A DNA stretch of 64,000 nt from Saccharicrinis sp963666825 (lineage in GTDB: Bacteria; Bacteroidota; Bacteroidia; Bacteroidales; Marinilabiliaceae), in the NCBI GenBank assembly GCA_963666825.2, contig OY763044.2, positions 1,612,001 through 1,676,000 on the forward strand, written 5' to 3'. This document shows, piece after piece, positions 54,984 through 63,819 of the stretch; the stretch's first letter is position 1, and each line of letters opens with the position of its first letter. A model generated the notes under the pieces. It was not told the origin of the DNA. It saw nothing but the letters and a program-made list of their open reading frames with translations, and did no database searches. A program made the position numbers and the translations under genes.

Positions 54984-55353
54984 GTTTGTAGAGACAATCC
55001 CTGAATTCCTTGAAGATAGTGTTGTGTATATTACAATTCATTATAATACAGCCGTACACAAATGCATGTGCGGGTGTGGTAATGAAGTTGTAACTCCAAT
55101 ATCACCAAATGATTGGGAATTGAATTACAATGGCGAAAGTATTTCCTTATATCCATCAATCGGCAACTGGGGTTTTAAATGTCAATCTCATTATTGGATA
55201 AAAGATTGTAAAGTAATTTGGGCTGAAAAATGGTCGCAAAATCGCATTGATTCTAATAGAAAAATAGATAGCATGAATAGAGAACGTAACACTTACGGAA
55301 CTTCATCTAAAAAATCATTTTGGAAGCAAATGCTCTCTTTCCTAAATTTTTAA
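54961..55353 (+). CDS. DUF6527 zinc-binding protein
   Basis: This 130-aa protein has a zinc site CMCGCGNEVVTPI and, 50 residues later, GFKCQSHYWI, giving C-x-C-x-C and C-x-x-H ligands as in DUF6527. This family is the usual third gene of multiubiquitin-ThiF operons; its role is not known. It overlaps the E1 gene by 23 nt. Its last 12 nt overlap the end of the muramidase gene of element 2 on the other strand, so cargo and core meet directly here. Confidence 0.75.
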   Translation: MRKKAKFEFVETIPEFLEDSVVYITIHYNTAVHKCMCGCGNEVVTPISPNDWELNYNGESISLYPSIGNWGFKCQSHYWIKDCKVIWAEKWSQNRIDSNRKIDSMNRERNTYGTSSKKSFWKQMLSFLNF

Positions 55354-55926
55354 TTTTAGGGGCTGACTTGAGAAGAATTGAATTGCCTCAATTCTTCTCA
55401 ACCACCCCTTCAAAAACTTCTGATTCTGACCTTTTTTGGCAATGGTATTGTAATAGTGAATTCGAGCCATTTTTATTCCATTGAATAACTCTCTTGGATT
55501 ACAACCATTAATGGCTGCAAGGGATTGTTTGCCAAGGATGCCATCCATTTTTAAGTCAGCATTAAAAAATTGATTTAGTACACGCTGAACACCACGACTT
55601 CCCCAATGTCCGCTATTTACGCACCAGTCAAAAATGATTTCTTGTAATGAGCCATTGTTAATGCTCTCGATATTGTACTTATCGTAGAATGCCTTTTTAT
55701 AGAAGTCTTTTACCAATTGGGTTAATTCCGGAATATCTATTTTGAAATTCCGCTTAATTGTGCCGTGCATCTCTTTGTAAGCATCAATGTACGCCCAACC
55801 TTCCCATTTTGGATGCAGGTTTCGGGCTACTCCCATATATGTTTCTCCACCACGGTCGCCAGTTACATTGGCGTAATAGCCCTCATGCTTAATTACGCCA
55901 TCAAAGAGTTCGTCAAATGTTTTCAT
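55342..55926 (-). CDS. GH108 N-acetylmuramidase of element 2
   Basis: At 194 aa, it is homologous to the gene at 41375 over its full length (catalytic Glu in VIKHEGYYANVTGDRGGETYMG, PG-binding domain with LNQFFNADLKMDG). Its C-terminus is 8 residues longer and reads differently (QFFSSQPLKLKI instead of KFED), because its natural end has been replaced at the cargo junction. Its end overlaps the DUF6527 gene on the other strand by 12 nt. It shares 4 nt with the holin-like gene. Confidence 0.85.
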   Translation of the reverse strand: MKTFDELFDGVIKHEGYYANVTGDRGGETYMGVARNLHPKWEGWAYIDAYKEMHGTIKRNFKIDIPELTQLVKDFYKKAFYDKYNIESINNGSLQEIIFDWCVNSGHWGSRGVQRVLNQFFNADLKMDGILGKQSLAAINGCNPRELFNGIKMARIHYYNTIAKKGQNQKFLKGWLRRIEAIQFFSSQPLKLKI

Positions 55927-56333
55927 CCTTTACGTTTTGATTTAAGGTTAATGTCATTTACACCGGAAATTGCACCTCCAAAAAGGAAGTCGATAATGGT
56001 GCTTAGTTTGGTTGATATTCCACCGTTAATACTGCTCACAAATGCTATTTGCCAATCTTGCAGGTGGATGGATTGAAACACGAAATAATTCAGCATTAAA
56101 GTGGTTAATCCAATCCATGCAAGTAGAAAGAAAATGGCAAACACCTTTTGCAGCCAACTGTCTTTGGAATACATATCTCGTGCTGAATCACGGTCGGCAA
56201 CTGCCATTTTAAAAAGCTCCATTTTTCCCTGAAGCTTTTCCTCTTGGGTGGTGAATATCTCATCAATGAGCTTTGTACCTTCTTTTAGGGTTTCAGCAAC
56301 CCCGGTATTGGTTAGTTTTGAAAATAATTTCAT
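55923..56333 (-). CDS. Holin-like protein of element 2
   Basis: This 136-aa homologue of the gene at 40965 has the same amphipathic N-terminal half (TLKEGTKLIDEIFTTQEEKL) and two hydrophobic segments at about 64-86 and 94-122, ending FLFGGAISGV. It overlaps its two neighbours by 4 nt each, as in element 1. Role as for copy 1. Confidence 0.7.
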   Translation of the reverse strand: MKLFSKLTNTGVAETLKEGTKLIDEIFTTQEEKLQGKMELFKMAVADRDSARDMYSKDSWLQKVFAIFFLLAWIGLTTLMLNYFVFQSIHLQDWQIAFVSSINGGISTKLSTIIDFLFGGAISGVNDINLKSKRKG

Positions 56334-56662
56334 CGTTCTACAAATTTTAAGATGGTATCCAGTTTTTCATTGAGCTGTTTAATGGTTTGGTGGAATAGTT
56401 CTTTGCTCACATATATTTCCTTGGAACTGTCTCTTAAATCGGAGATGCGTTTGTGTAAAACCGTGAATTTGCTTTCACAAGAATTAAGTTCCTTGGTGAG
56501 GTGAGTAATGTCCTTCTCAAGCAAATCGGTTTTGGCATTCACACTATCGTTGGTAGCATTTTTGGTTATCGCATTACGGATAATAAATGAAACTATGCCT
56601 ACAATCAAAGAGCTAAATGCAGCAATTACTAACCAATAGAATTTTATAGTCATTTCCTCCAT
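56330..56662 (-). CDS. Coiled-coil membrane protein of element 2
   Basis: This 110-aa protein, read from ATG 56662, is equal in length to the homologue at 40636 and starts with the same MEEMTIKFYWLVI segment. A longer frame running upstream overlaps the ATPase gene and is not coding. One membrane anchor, then a coiled coil. The 1-nt gap to the ATPase stop is the same as in element 1. Confidence 0.6.
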   Translation of the reverse strand: MEEMTIKFYWLVIAAFSSLIVGIVSFIIRNAITKNATNDSVNAKTDLLEKDITHLTKELNSCESKFTVLHKRISDLRDSSKEIYVSKELFHQTIKQLNEKLDTILKFVER

Positions 56663-56663
56663 G

Positions 56664-57215
56664 TTAGAATATTTTAATGGTTTCGGTACTGCCATTTGGG
56701 AAGCGGTTTTTCTCCATTGTTGCGCATTGGTTCTCGATGTGCATAATGGCATCCACATCATGCTCCCAATCACTTCCACCTTTGGATGTACCATCACGGT
56801 TGGCTTTAAAAACAAGGATGAATGAGGTATTGGGGTATTGCCTTTTCAATGCCTTAAACTCATCGGGTTTCATGCCTACGGTTTGTGTGCTATCTAAGAA
56901 AATGGCATCATAGCTCCGAAATTGTTTTGAATCAAAGTCTTCTACAAAATGAATGGGTGAGCTGATTTTTAATCGCAATAGCTTTTCTTGCAATGAGCCT
57001 TTTACACCCTCCTCATTGGAAACGTAAAGCACTTTCATGTTTTTGGATGCCAATACATCAGCTAAAAGCATGGCTACTGAACTTTTGCCATGAAACCGCT
57101 GTCCGTAAATCATTAGGTAAAAAGGCTTGTAAGGTTGACCAAGTAATTTGCCAAACTTCCCACCAAGTGATAAGGTTGAGAACTTCATCTTTGCCAATTG
57201 GTCAGCTGAAACCAC
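56664..57215 (-). CDS. P-loop ATPase of element 2, start uncertain
   Basis: This 183-aa protein, read from GTG 57215, has Walker A GQRFHGKSS and Walker B AIFLDST. It is homologous to the gene at 40002 from about its residue 26 on. The reading frame continues upstream, and the position matching the ATG of copy 1 (57284-57282) is ACG, in the same context (followed by codons for S-S-G-S). Either ACG or GTG 57215 is used, or the copy is weakened. The P-loop is intact in either case. Confidence 0.6.
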   Translation of the reverse strand: MVSADQLAKMKFSTLSLGGKFGKLLGQPYKPFYLMIYGQRFHGKSSVAMLLADVLASKNMKVLYVSNEEGVKGSLQEKLLRLKISSPIHFVEDFDSKQFRSYDAIFLDSTQTVGMKPDEFKALKRQYPNTSFILVFKANRDGTSKGGSDWEHDVDAIMHIENQCATMEKNRFPNGSTETIKIF

Positions 57216-57298
57216 TTGATTGGATGCGACTATTGTGTTGCTTGAAATGCTTGCCCTTGGTATTGAGCCACTACTTTGAGGCGTTGTAGTAGTGGCGG

Positions 57299-58228
57299 TT
57301 ACTTTCCCAATCCGGCAAATCCTTTTAATCCGTTAAGCTGAATGTCGGTTACAAGTAGCTTATCGCTTTCAAGGTAATTCTCCAAATGTTTCTGAACCTG
57401 ATTAACCCTATCGTAAGCACTATCTTTGCTTGATACTTTATCGCTCTTCTTCGCATTTTTAATGCTTGTAAGTAGCCTTTGGGCTTTCTCCATCGTAATG
57501 TTTCCATACAAATTGATGAAGCGTTTAATCAAGGATACGGCAGGCGTAACACCATAGCTGCCGACAATCTTATCGAGCGTAGCTTTAAGCTGATTTGGCA
57601 CTTCAAATTTTGCAGTATTGTTCATCTCCTTGTAAGTGCTTGCTAGGTCATCACCAATGCGTTTTATGACAAGCGCATACTTACTGGTTTTGCGTATGGT
57701 TCGCTCCGTTGCAGCCTTCTGAATAACCTTATACAAAAGCGATACCTGTTTCTCTGAAACCGTTTTGTCATGCAGGTTCAGGTAGCGTTTAATAATTCGC
57801 ACTTCCAAAGGAATTAAAGGCACTTCATTGGCTTTGCGAACTGCTTTTTTCGGAGCTGATTTTTGCTTTGCCTTTTTGTTCCTGGTACTTGTTTTAGGTG
57901 CTGCCTTTTTAGTTGTAGATTTTACCGGAGCTTTCTCTTTCTTACCCTCCCGATATTCCTTTAAAGCCTCTTTGTATTGTCCTGATTCTTTATCAAGAAT
58001 ATTCAACGGATGCCTGTCCGGTAATTCTTTAAAACGCTTTTGATTATCGGCAAGATATGGCTCAACAATTTTGAAATGATTATCCAACATTTCTTTAATG
58101 TCCTTATCCTCATTATAGAAATCGGCAAATGAATCAAATTCCTTATGCGCCTCCTTGGCAGCTTCTGGTAAACTCGAAAAATTAATATTCTTGGTGGCTT
58201 CTTTGTAGTTCTTTATCGTGAGTTTCAT
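57299..58228 (-). CDS. Lysine-rich protein of element 2, 309 aa
   Basis: Homologue of the 288-aa protein at 39121: same N-terminal domain (SFADFYNEDKDIKEML), a lysine/alanine/threonine-rich disordered linker about 20 residues longer, and the same C-terminal domain (LIKRFINLYGNITMEKA). The insertion in the linker contains RHPLNILDKESGQYKEA, absent in copy 1. Probable DNA-associated protein. Confidence 0.5.
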   Translation of the reverse strand: MKLTIKNYKEATKNINFSSLPEAAKEAHKEFDSFADFYNEDKDIKEMLDNHFKIVEPYLADNQKRFKELPDRHPLNILDKESGQYKEALKEYREGKKEKAPVKSTTKKAAPKTSTRNKKAKQKSAPKKAVRKANEVPLIPLEVRIIKRYLNLHDKTVSEKQVSLLYKVIQKAATERTIRKTSKYALVIKRIGDDLASTYKEMNNTAKFEVPNQLKATLDKIVGSYGVTPAVSLIKRFINLYGNITMEKAQRLLTSIKNAKKSDKVSSKDSAYDRVNQVQKHLENYLESDKLLVTDIQLNGLKGFAGLGK

Positions 58229-58262
58229 ATAATTAGTTTTTGATTGTTATTGAATAATGGAT

Positions 58263-61200
58263 TTACAAACCTGCCACATTGCGCAACTGTTTTTGCTTAA
58301 TCAAAATGGCTTTTGCACGGAGTTTGATTAGCTTGATGTTTTTAGAAGTATCAATACTTACCGCTTTACCTTTGGCTGCGGTTTGTTTTTGCATAGCCAA
58401 CTTTTGAGGGAATGCTTTTTTATCCGTCTCAAACATTTTCATGGCTTCTTGGGTCAGGCTATCGGTGGAGTTGGATGGCTTTGTGCCTTTCTCCAAATAC
58501 TCATCGTAGTAGTGGCGTGGTATCTTAACCGATAAACTGAACCGCTCTCCAAGAACATGCAAGAGCTTGGGCATATTATCAGAGGTAACTGAAGCTTTCA
58601 TATTGCCCGAAATCATTTCAAAACCATCCCGATTATTAACCAAGAGCCTCACCACTTCCTTATCTGTGTAAATGGGAATGTGAGTTTTTGATTTGGGCAT
58701 GATGACTTTGAAGGTATCATCGTAATGGCGAATAATGCTAATCCGATTTTCGGTAGCGATGGTTGCACCACTACGAAGGCTCATAATGTGCTTTTGAAGT
58801 TTGGCAATTGGCGCAACCACATAGCTGTTAGCTTTATTGTCGTTATTGTCGGGCGACCATGCTTCGGACATCAAAATACCCTTTTGAATGCCTTTGCCTT
58901 TGGTGGTAAAACTGACCAGTTTACCCGAAAAATCAGCAGAACCTTGTAAGATGTTTCCGGTTACGATGTAGCGAGTTTGTCTATCGGCTGTAAACGCTTT
59001 TGTGGCTTCGTCCCACTTATCAATCAGGCTTTCCTTTTGAGTGGTGCTTAATTGAAAGCTGCGAGCCTGAATACGTTCAATCTCTTTTGCGGTATCTCCC
59101 GATGAAGCCAAAACAATGTATTTGCGACTATCGGCAATGGCAAAGCGAAGCTTTACGGCTGACGGTGCATAAGGATTGCTGCGTTTGGTATTGATGTCAA
59201 AACCAAGGAAGATACAATAAGCATTGTCGCTGCTATCGGTTTCAAAGCTGAGTGCCGGATAGAAATAGCCATATCCCACTTTGAAGAACTTAAAGAAGCC
59301 ATTGAGATAGGCTTTGCGGTTCTCGCTTTGCGTTTTGGTTTTCGATACAGATTCTCTTTTTGCCGTTTCCAGTTCCTCGGTGCGTTCAGCTATGTAAGCC
59401 TTTTGTGCAGCTTTATCAAATACGGCAATTTTCTGATACCCCTTTTCATTTTCAATATCCTTAATCAGCTCCTTGTATTTCGCGTCAAGCTCCTTTAAAT
59501 CCTCGTTGAGCTTGCTTTGAACATACTTTTCGTGAGCTGCAATGGTTTCTTCAGTAATGCTATCGGGGTGTTTCCCATTTAAGCTCTTATTAATAAGCTT
59601 TTCCAGTTCGGGCTTGCCGTATGGTTTCTTTAAAACATTACAGTCGCATTTTTCCAAAAAAGTATCGTTACCAAAAACAGAGCGACCGCCTTTCCCTGCA
59701 ATCACCACACGTTTTTCAAGAGACTCCGCTTTGAGGTCGAGTATCTCCACTTCAAGGTCGTATTCATCGGCTTGTTTGAGGTATTCAATATAGTCGTTGT
59801 AACGCTCAATCACTTCGCTGTAAAACTTCTCTTGTTCCTTTACCGACAATACTGCCACACGTCCGGTTACTTTTGAAGCATCACCCTCGGATGGTGTTTC
59901 ATCGCTGTCTTTACCCTCGAATTTCAAGGGATTATCCAACACCTTATTCAGTTCCGGATTCTCCAACATGTATTGGCGGACTACCTTGTCGCCATACTTA
60001 TTCAAAAAGTCATCCGATTCTAATTGTGATTTACTACTCTTTTGGTTCGATGTAGTGTTGGCATCCAATGATTTCAGCTTCTTTTTAAGCATCATCATAA
60101 AGCGCTTTTGTGCCGGGATGGATGAAATAATGTAATCGTAAATCGGTTTCATTATTTGTCCGGTGCGGTTGATGCGCCCACGCTTTTGAATCTCGGTATT
60201 GATATTGAGTTCCGGTTGGAGTATCACCATCACACGCTGCTTCACATCTTTTTCAGCTACCTTATCGGTTACAATGGCATGAGCCGAAGCTCCTGTTGAA
60301 CCACTTTGGTTTATCAAAAGACAATCAATCTCATTGTCGTTGTATTGACGAAACAAATCGGATGTATTTTCCTTTTTCCGACTTAAAACCAATGCCGTAG
60401 TGTTGTTCTTTTTGGTGGAGTTGTATTGCACACAAAGCTTACGCCCTGTCACTTCGCCAACGGTATATCCGGCTTCTTTAATTTTCTGAATGATTAAATC
60501 TAGCGGACTAATGGTAATGCCTGTTGAAGCCTGTTCGATACGTTTTAAAATATCTCGATAGGCAAATTGAGCTTCTTCGGATAAATCAGCCACATTAAAG
60601 GTTTTGCCCTCGCTTTCACCATCAATATCCTTTTCGGTATAACGAAGAACAGAATCTAATCCTTTTTCCAAAACAGTTGAGAAATCCCCATTAATCACAT
60701 CATCGGGTTTTGCCATTCCTTCAAGAAAACTTCCCATGGTGGATGCAAAGGCAATGATGGGTTTCTTACCTTCTTTCAATCGCATGATGGCATGGTCAGC
60801 AACATCGGCAGCATTCAAACTGAAAAGCAATTGATTGATAACGTTGAATACTTTTGAGAAATAAGGAATATTATCAACCCCTGCTTTTTCCGTTCCTTTT
60901 CGGGTGGCTACCTCTTTACTTTCGGCTGCTGCAATCTTATCCAATTCATCCACCTGTTTGTTGATGTACTTTTCTTGAAAGCCAATAATATCACGAATGA
61001 TGGAGGTTACTTTATCTGCAATATCCGCTTGCTCTTTGGCTTTTTCCTTTAGCTCAATGTAGTTGACTTCCACACCTTCAAAAGAGCGTTCACGCCTTAT
61101 CATTTGCCCCTCTGAAACCAATTGCGCTGCTAAGACTTCTTGCAATGCTACACCGCCTTTGGTAATGGCTTCCACCAAATCCTCTTTGCTCATATTGGCA

Positions 61201-62180
61201 TCGCTCATGGATGTCTTTTGCGCATAAATGGGCATGTTATCGGGTCGTTTGGCAAAGGTCGCCGATAAGAAACACACCCCTTTGGTTTGGCGAAGAACAT
61301 CTTGCATAAACTCTCCGGTATTGGAACTGCCCGAAGCATTGTGCGCTTCATCCATTATAATGATGTTGCCATTTGAAACCGATGTTAAGAGCTGCTGTTT
61401 TGCAGGTTTCTTGGGCTGATTGAATTGTGAATAAGTGGCACACACAAAATTGTAATTATTGGGTATGCTTTGACTTTTAATGATGCGTTCCTGAGTTGGT
61501 TTTTCGGGAGCCGTATAAATCACTTCTCCATTTTTGTCCTTGATATTGGTTTTGCTCTCTTTGGCATTTACTATAAACGGCACAAGTTCGGAGCTTCCAA
61601 TATCGGAAAGGTCACGGTACAAATCGGTAAATAGATTGGGCTTTTCGGATAAGAAAATAGGTTGCAATCCCGACTTAACACCGTAGCGGATTAAAGCTGC
61701 TGCGGTTCGTCCTTTGCCAATTCCTGTTTGGTCGCCAACGATAATTCCCTGATTCCGTTTTTCGATGTTGTAGATGGCCAGAGATACGGCATCAATCTGT
61801 TCGCACGAAAGAGACTTGACCAATTCATCATTGTTGTAATCGAGTTTCTCGGCAACGAAATCAAACAAAGGCATTCCGATACTCTTTTTGATTTTACGAA
61901 TGGCAATGTGCATTTCGTGTCCCATTGAATCGGGAACGGTGGTATCTAAGATGAAACCTTTTTCGGCAGTTGGAATGTAAGCCATGCCCAAACCTTTCAG
62001 TCCGAACATACCTTGTAGGTACTCATGTTCGTTTTGAGCGAGTTTTTGAGTACGGATAAATACCTTATTGTCCCTGGTCCTGAAACCAAGTTCAACCAAA
62101 CGAGCTGAAATGTGTGAGGGCGGTATAGCATTGAACTTTACCGCTATGCTGTTTTTTTCTATTTTAATGTCTGACTTCAT
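58263..62180 (-). CDS. Strawberry-notch-type helicase of element 2
   Basis: This 1305-aa protein is the same length as its homologue at 35173 and nearly identical in all motifs (GDQTGIGKGRT, DEAHNASG, INQSGSTGASAH, RGRINRTGQ). The first 50 residues and the region 900-960 differ most. It overlaps the methyltransferase gene by 17 nt and ends in the same LRAKAILIKQKQ tail. Confidence 0.8.
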   Translation of the reverse strand: MKSDIKIEKNSIAVKFNAIPPSHISARLVELGFRTRDNKVFIRTQKLAQNEHEYLQGMFGLKGLGMAYIPTAEKGFILDTTVPDSMGHEMHIAIRKIKKSIGMPLFDFVAEKLDYNNDELVKSLSCEQIDAVSLAIYNIEKRNQGIIVGDQTGIGKGRTAAALIRYGVKSGLQPIFLSEKPNLFTDLYRDLSDIGSSELVPFIVNAKESKTNIKDKNGEVIYTAPEKPTQERIIKSQSIPNNYNFVCATYSQFNQPKKPAKQQLLTSVSNGNIIIMDEAHNASGSSNTGEFMQDVLRQTKGVCFLSATFAKRPDNMPIYAQKTSMSDANMSKEDLVEAITKGGVALQEVLAAQLVSEGQMIRRERSFEGVEVNYIELKEKAKEQADIADKVTSIIRDIIGFQEKYINKQVDELDKIAAAESKEVATRKGTEKAGVDNIPYFSKVFNVINQLLFSLNAADVADHAIMRLKEGKKPIIAFASTMGSFLEGMAKPDDVINGDFSTVLEKGLDSVLRYTEKDIDGESEGKTFNVADLSEEAQFAYRDILKRIEQASTGITISPLDLIIQKIKEAGYTVGEVTGRKLCVQYNSTKKNNTTALVLSRKKENTSDLFRQYNDNEIDCLLINQSGSTGASAHAIVTDKVAEKDVKQRVMVILQPELNINTEIQKRGRINRTGQIMKPIYDYIISSIPAQKRFMMMLKKKLKSLDANTTSNQKSSKSQLESDDFLNKYGDKVVRQYMLENPELNKVLDNPLKFEGKDSDETPSEGDASKVTGRVAVLSVKEQEKFYSEVIERYNDYIEYLKQADEYDLEVEILDLKAESLEKRVVIAGKGGRSVFGNDTFLEKCDCNVLKKPYGKPELEKLINKSLNGKHPDSITEETIAAHEKYVQSKLNEDLKELDAKYKELIKDIENEKGYQKIAVFDKAAQKAYIAERTEELETAKRESVSKTKTQSENRKAYLNGFFKFFKVGYGYFYPALSFETDSSDNAYCIFLGFDINTKRSNPYAPSAVKLRFAIADSRKYIVLASSGDTAKEIERIQARSFQLSTTQKESLIDKWDEATKAFTADRQTRYIVTGNILQGSADFSGKLVSFTTKGKGIQKGILMSEAWSPDNNDNKANSYVVAPIAKLQKHIMSLRSGATIATENRISIIRHYDDTFKVIMPKSKTHIPIYTDKEVVRLLVNNRDGFEMISGNMKASVTSDNMPKLLHVLGERFSLSVKIPRHYYDEYLEKGTKPSNSTDSLTQEAMKMFETDKKAFPQKLAMQKQTAAKGKAVSIDTSKNIKLIKLRAKAILIKQKQLRNVAGL

Positions 62181-63300
62181 AATCGGGAGATTGTTTTTGT
62201 TTTATAAGAATGGCTTTGGCTCTAATCTTGGCTAAGCTTATTTTGTTATCTGGAGTGGTAGTCTTTGGATTCTCTAACCATACTCTATCCCAAAGTTCCT
62301 CATGGCTATTGACCATCGTGCTATGGAGTTTATTTTTGAGTGGAGCTGCACCATCGGGTTTGAACTTTGCACCATCAATCAAAATCAATCGGGTATTGAA
62401 TGATGTGCCTTGACGAGAATAAAGCTTCTTGCCATTGATGGGAATGATGTCTTCCACATTGTAAAAGTGATAGAGGTAATTCAGGAAAATGCGGTTTTGT
62501 CCGGCAGTCACCCGACCTTGCGCATCCCAAGTGGTATGACCACCAATAATGAGTGCAGCCTTTCCATTGTCTTTCATGCACCGTAGGGCTTTGAGACACA
62601 TGGCATGTTCCAATCGTTTGATTTTGAACTTGCCAAATAAAATAGGCTCAGATAACGTTCCAAAAGGCGGATTACTTACCACACCATCAAACTTTCTATC
62701 GTAGGCATAGGGCGGATTTAACGCATCCCAACTGTTGACCTTTGCAAATGGTTGTTCCTTTAAATTGCTCAATCGGACATCATCCAATTCGTTCACATAG
62801 GTCTGAGAATATGGAAGTGCTATGGTCAATAAGCCATTACCTGCCGATGGTTCTAAATACAGTGATTCAGTTTCGGTTCGTTCAGGATGAAGATGAGCAT
62901 TGCCAACCATCTTTGCATTTTTATCCCCTTTCACGATATTCTTGAATGCCTTATAACCGGATAGACTATTCGATTTTAAAACATAACTCGATGCTAAAAA
63001 CGAGATGGGTGCAGGTGTAGAATATTGCTGCATCAGCACACTCATGCTTGTGCGCATGGATAGATTAACCTGCGATTGATACAGGGCTACAATGTCAAGA
63101 TACTTTTCGTAAGTGGTCAGTTTACCATCCTGTGCAATCTCACGAGCATTCAAAACAATTGCCAATTCCGTAAACTCCTTAACCAAGTTCTTATTGGTTA
63201 TTCCAAAACCTTTGGCAATGCTTTCGATGGAAGTCTTGTTATGGCGAATCGTTAGTTTTAAGTCCGCTTGTATTCTCGATATGTAGCCTTGTTTATCCAT
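62164..63300 (-). CDS. N6-adenine methyltransferase of element 2
   Basis: This 378-aa protein is the homologue of the gene at 34065 and also opens MDKQGYISRI. SAM motif YLEPSAGNG and catalytic NPPFG are intact. Its last residues include KIRAKAILIKQKQ, the tail shared with the helicases. Function as for copy 1: probable genome protection with the overlapping helicase. Confidence 0.75.
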   Translation of the reverse strand: MDKQGYISRIQADLKLTIRHNKTSIESIAKGFGITNKNLVKEFTELAIVLNAREIAQDGKLTTYEKYLDIVALYQSQVNLSMRTSMSVLMQQYSTPAPISFLASSYVLKSNSLSGYKAFKNIVKGDKNAKMVGNAHLHPERTETESLYLEPSAGNGLLTIALPYSQTYVNELDDVRLSNLKEQPFAKVNSWDALNPPYAYDRKFDGVVSNPPFGTLSEPILFGKFKIKRLEHAMCLKALRCMKDNGKAALIIGGHTTWDAQGRVTAGQNRIFLNYLYHFYNVEDIIPINGKKLYSRQGTSFNTRLILIDGAKFKPDGAAPLKNKLHSTMVNSHEELWDRVWLENPKTTTPDNKISLAKIRAKAILIKQKQSPDYEVRH

Positions 63301-63306
63301 CTAAAC

Positions 63307-63807
63307 CTACATTAGAGAGTGAGCCAAATAGAAAAGACCTATGAATATTTCTGCGGACATGGTTAGCTCCAAACACCAAATGCGTTTATCGGCAAAGGCA
63401 CTTGCGAACAATGCAGATATGGCAATGATGATGGTGTAATTGATATATCCAAAGCTGAAATAGTAGCTTAATCCAAGTAGCGTAAATCCACCAATCGCCG
63501 ATGTGTAGTGTGCGATTCGGATTAATAGATTGCGCTTAAAATCGGAAAACACGCCCACTAAAAAGATTCCTAAACCACCACCCATGACCATCCAATCGGG
63601 AGAGCCTTTGATGAATACTCCAGTAATGATAATGGCTAATCCACAAATCCACATCACAATCTCAAATACGAGTTTGTAGGGCTTTTTCAGGAAGTAGTTG
63701 GTATCAGAAATGGACTTACGAATACCGTGTGCCGAAACAATGGCAGTAAGGTAAACGACCAAGGATATAAAGGCTGTAAATAGGCTTGCGATAACTAATA
63801 ATTTCAT
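63307..63807 (-). CDS. Multi-pass membrane protein of element 2, 166 aa
   Basis: Same length and topology as the protein at 33550, with FLVGVFSDFKRNL and KRIWCLELTM conserved. It lies 6 nt before the methyltransferase gene and 12 nt after the fibre gene. In element 1 the fibre gap is 2 nt. Confidence 0.65.
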   Translation of the reverse strand: MKLLVIASLFTAFISLVVYLTAIVSAHGIRKSISDTNYFLKKPYKLVFEIVMWICGLAIIITGVFIKGSPDWMVMGGGLGIFLVGVFSDFKRNLLIRIAHYTSAIGGFTLLGLSYYFSFGYINYTIIIAISALFASAFADKRIWCLELTMSAEIFIGLFYLAHSLM

Positions 63808-63819
63808 AATTGTATGGAT

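Larger units (their letters stand above)
55342..63807 (-). repeat. Core module, copy 2 (inverted relative to 33550-41935)
   Basis: Same eight genes in the same order as copy 1, on the - strand. The two copies lie about 13.4 kb apart in inverse orientation, so recombination between them could invert the segment from about 42 to 55 kb. Confidence 0.9.

Noticed and set aside
56663..56815. Upstream extension of the coiled-coil membrane protein gene in element 2
   Set aside because: The extension overlaps the ATPase gene; the homologue in element 1 starts at the internal Met, giving equal 110-aa proteins.
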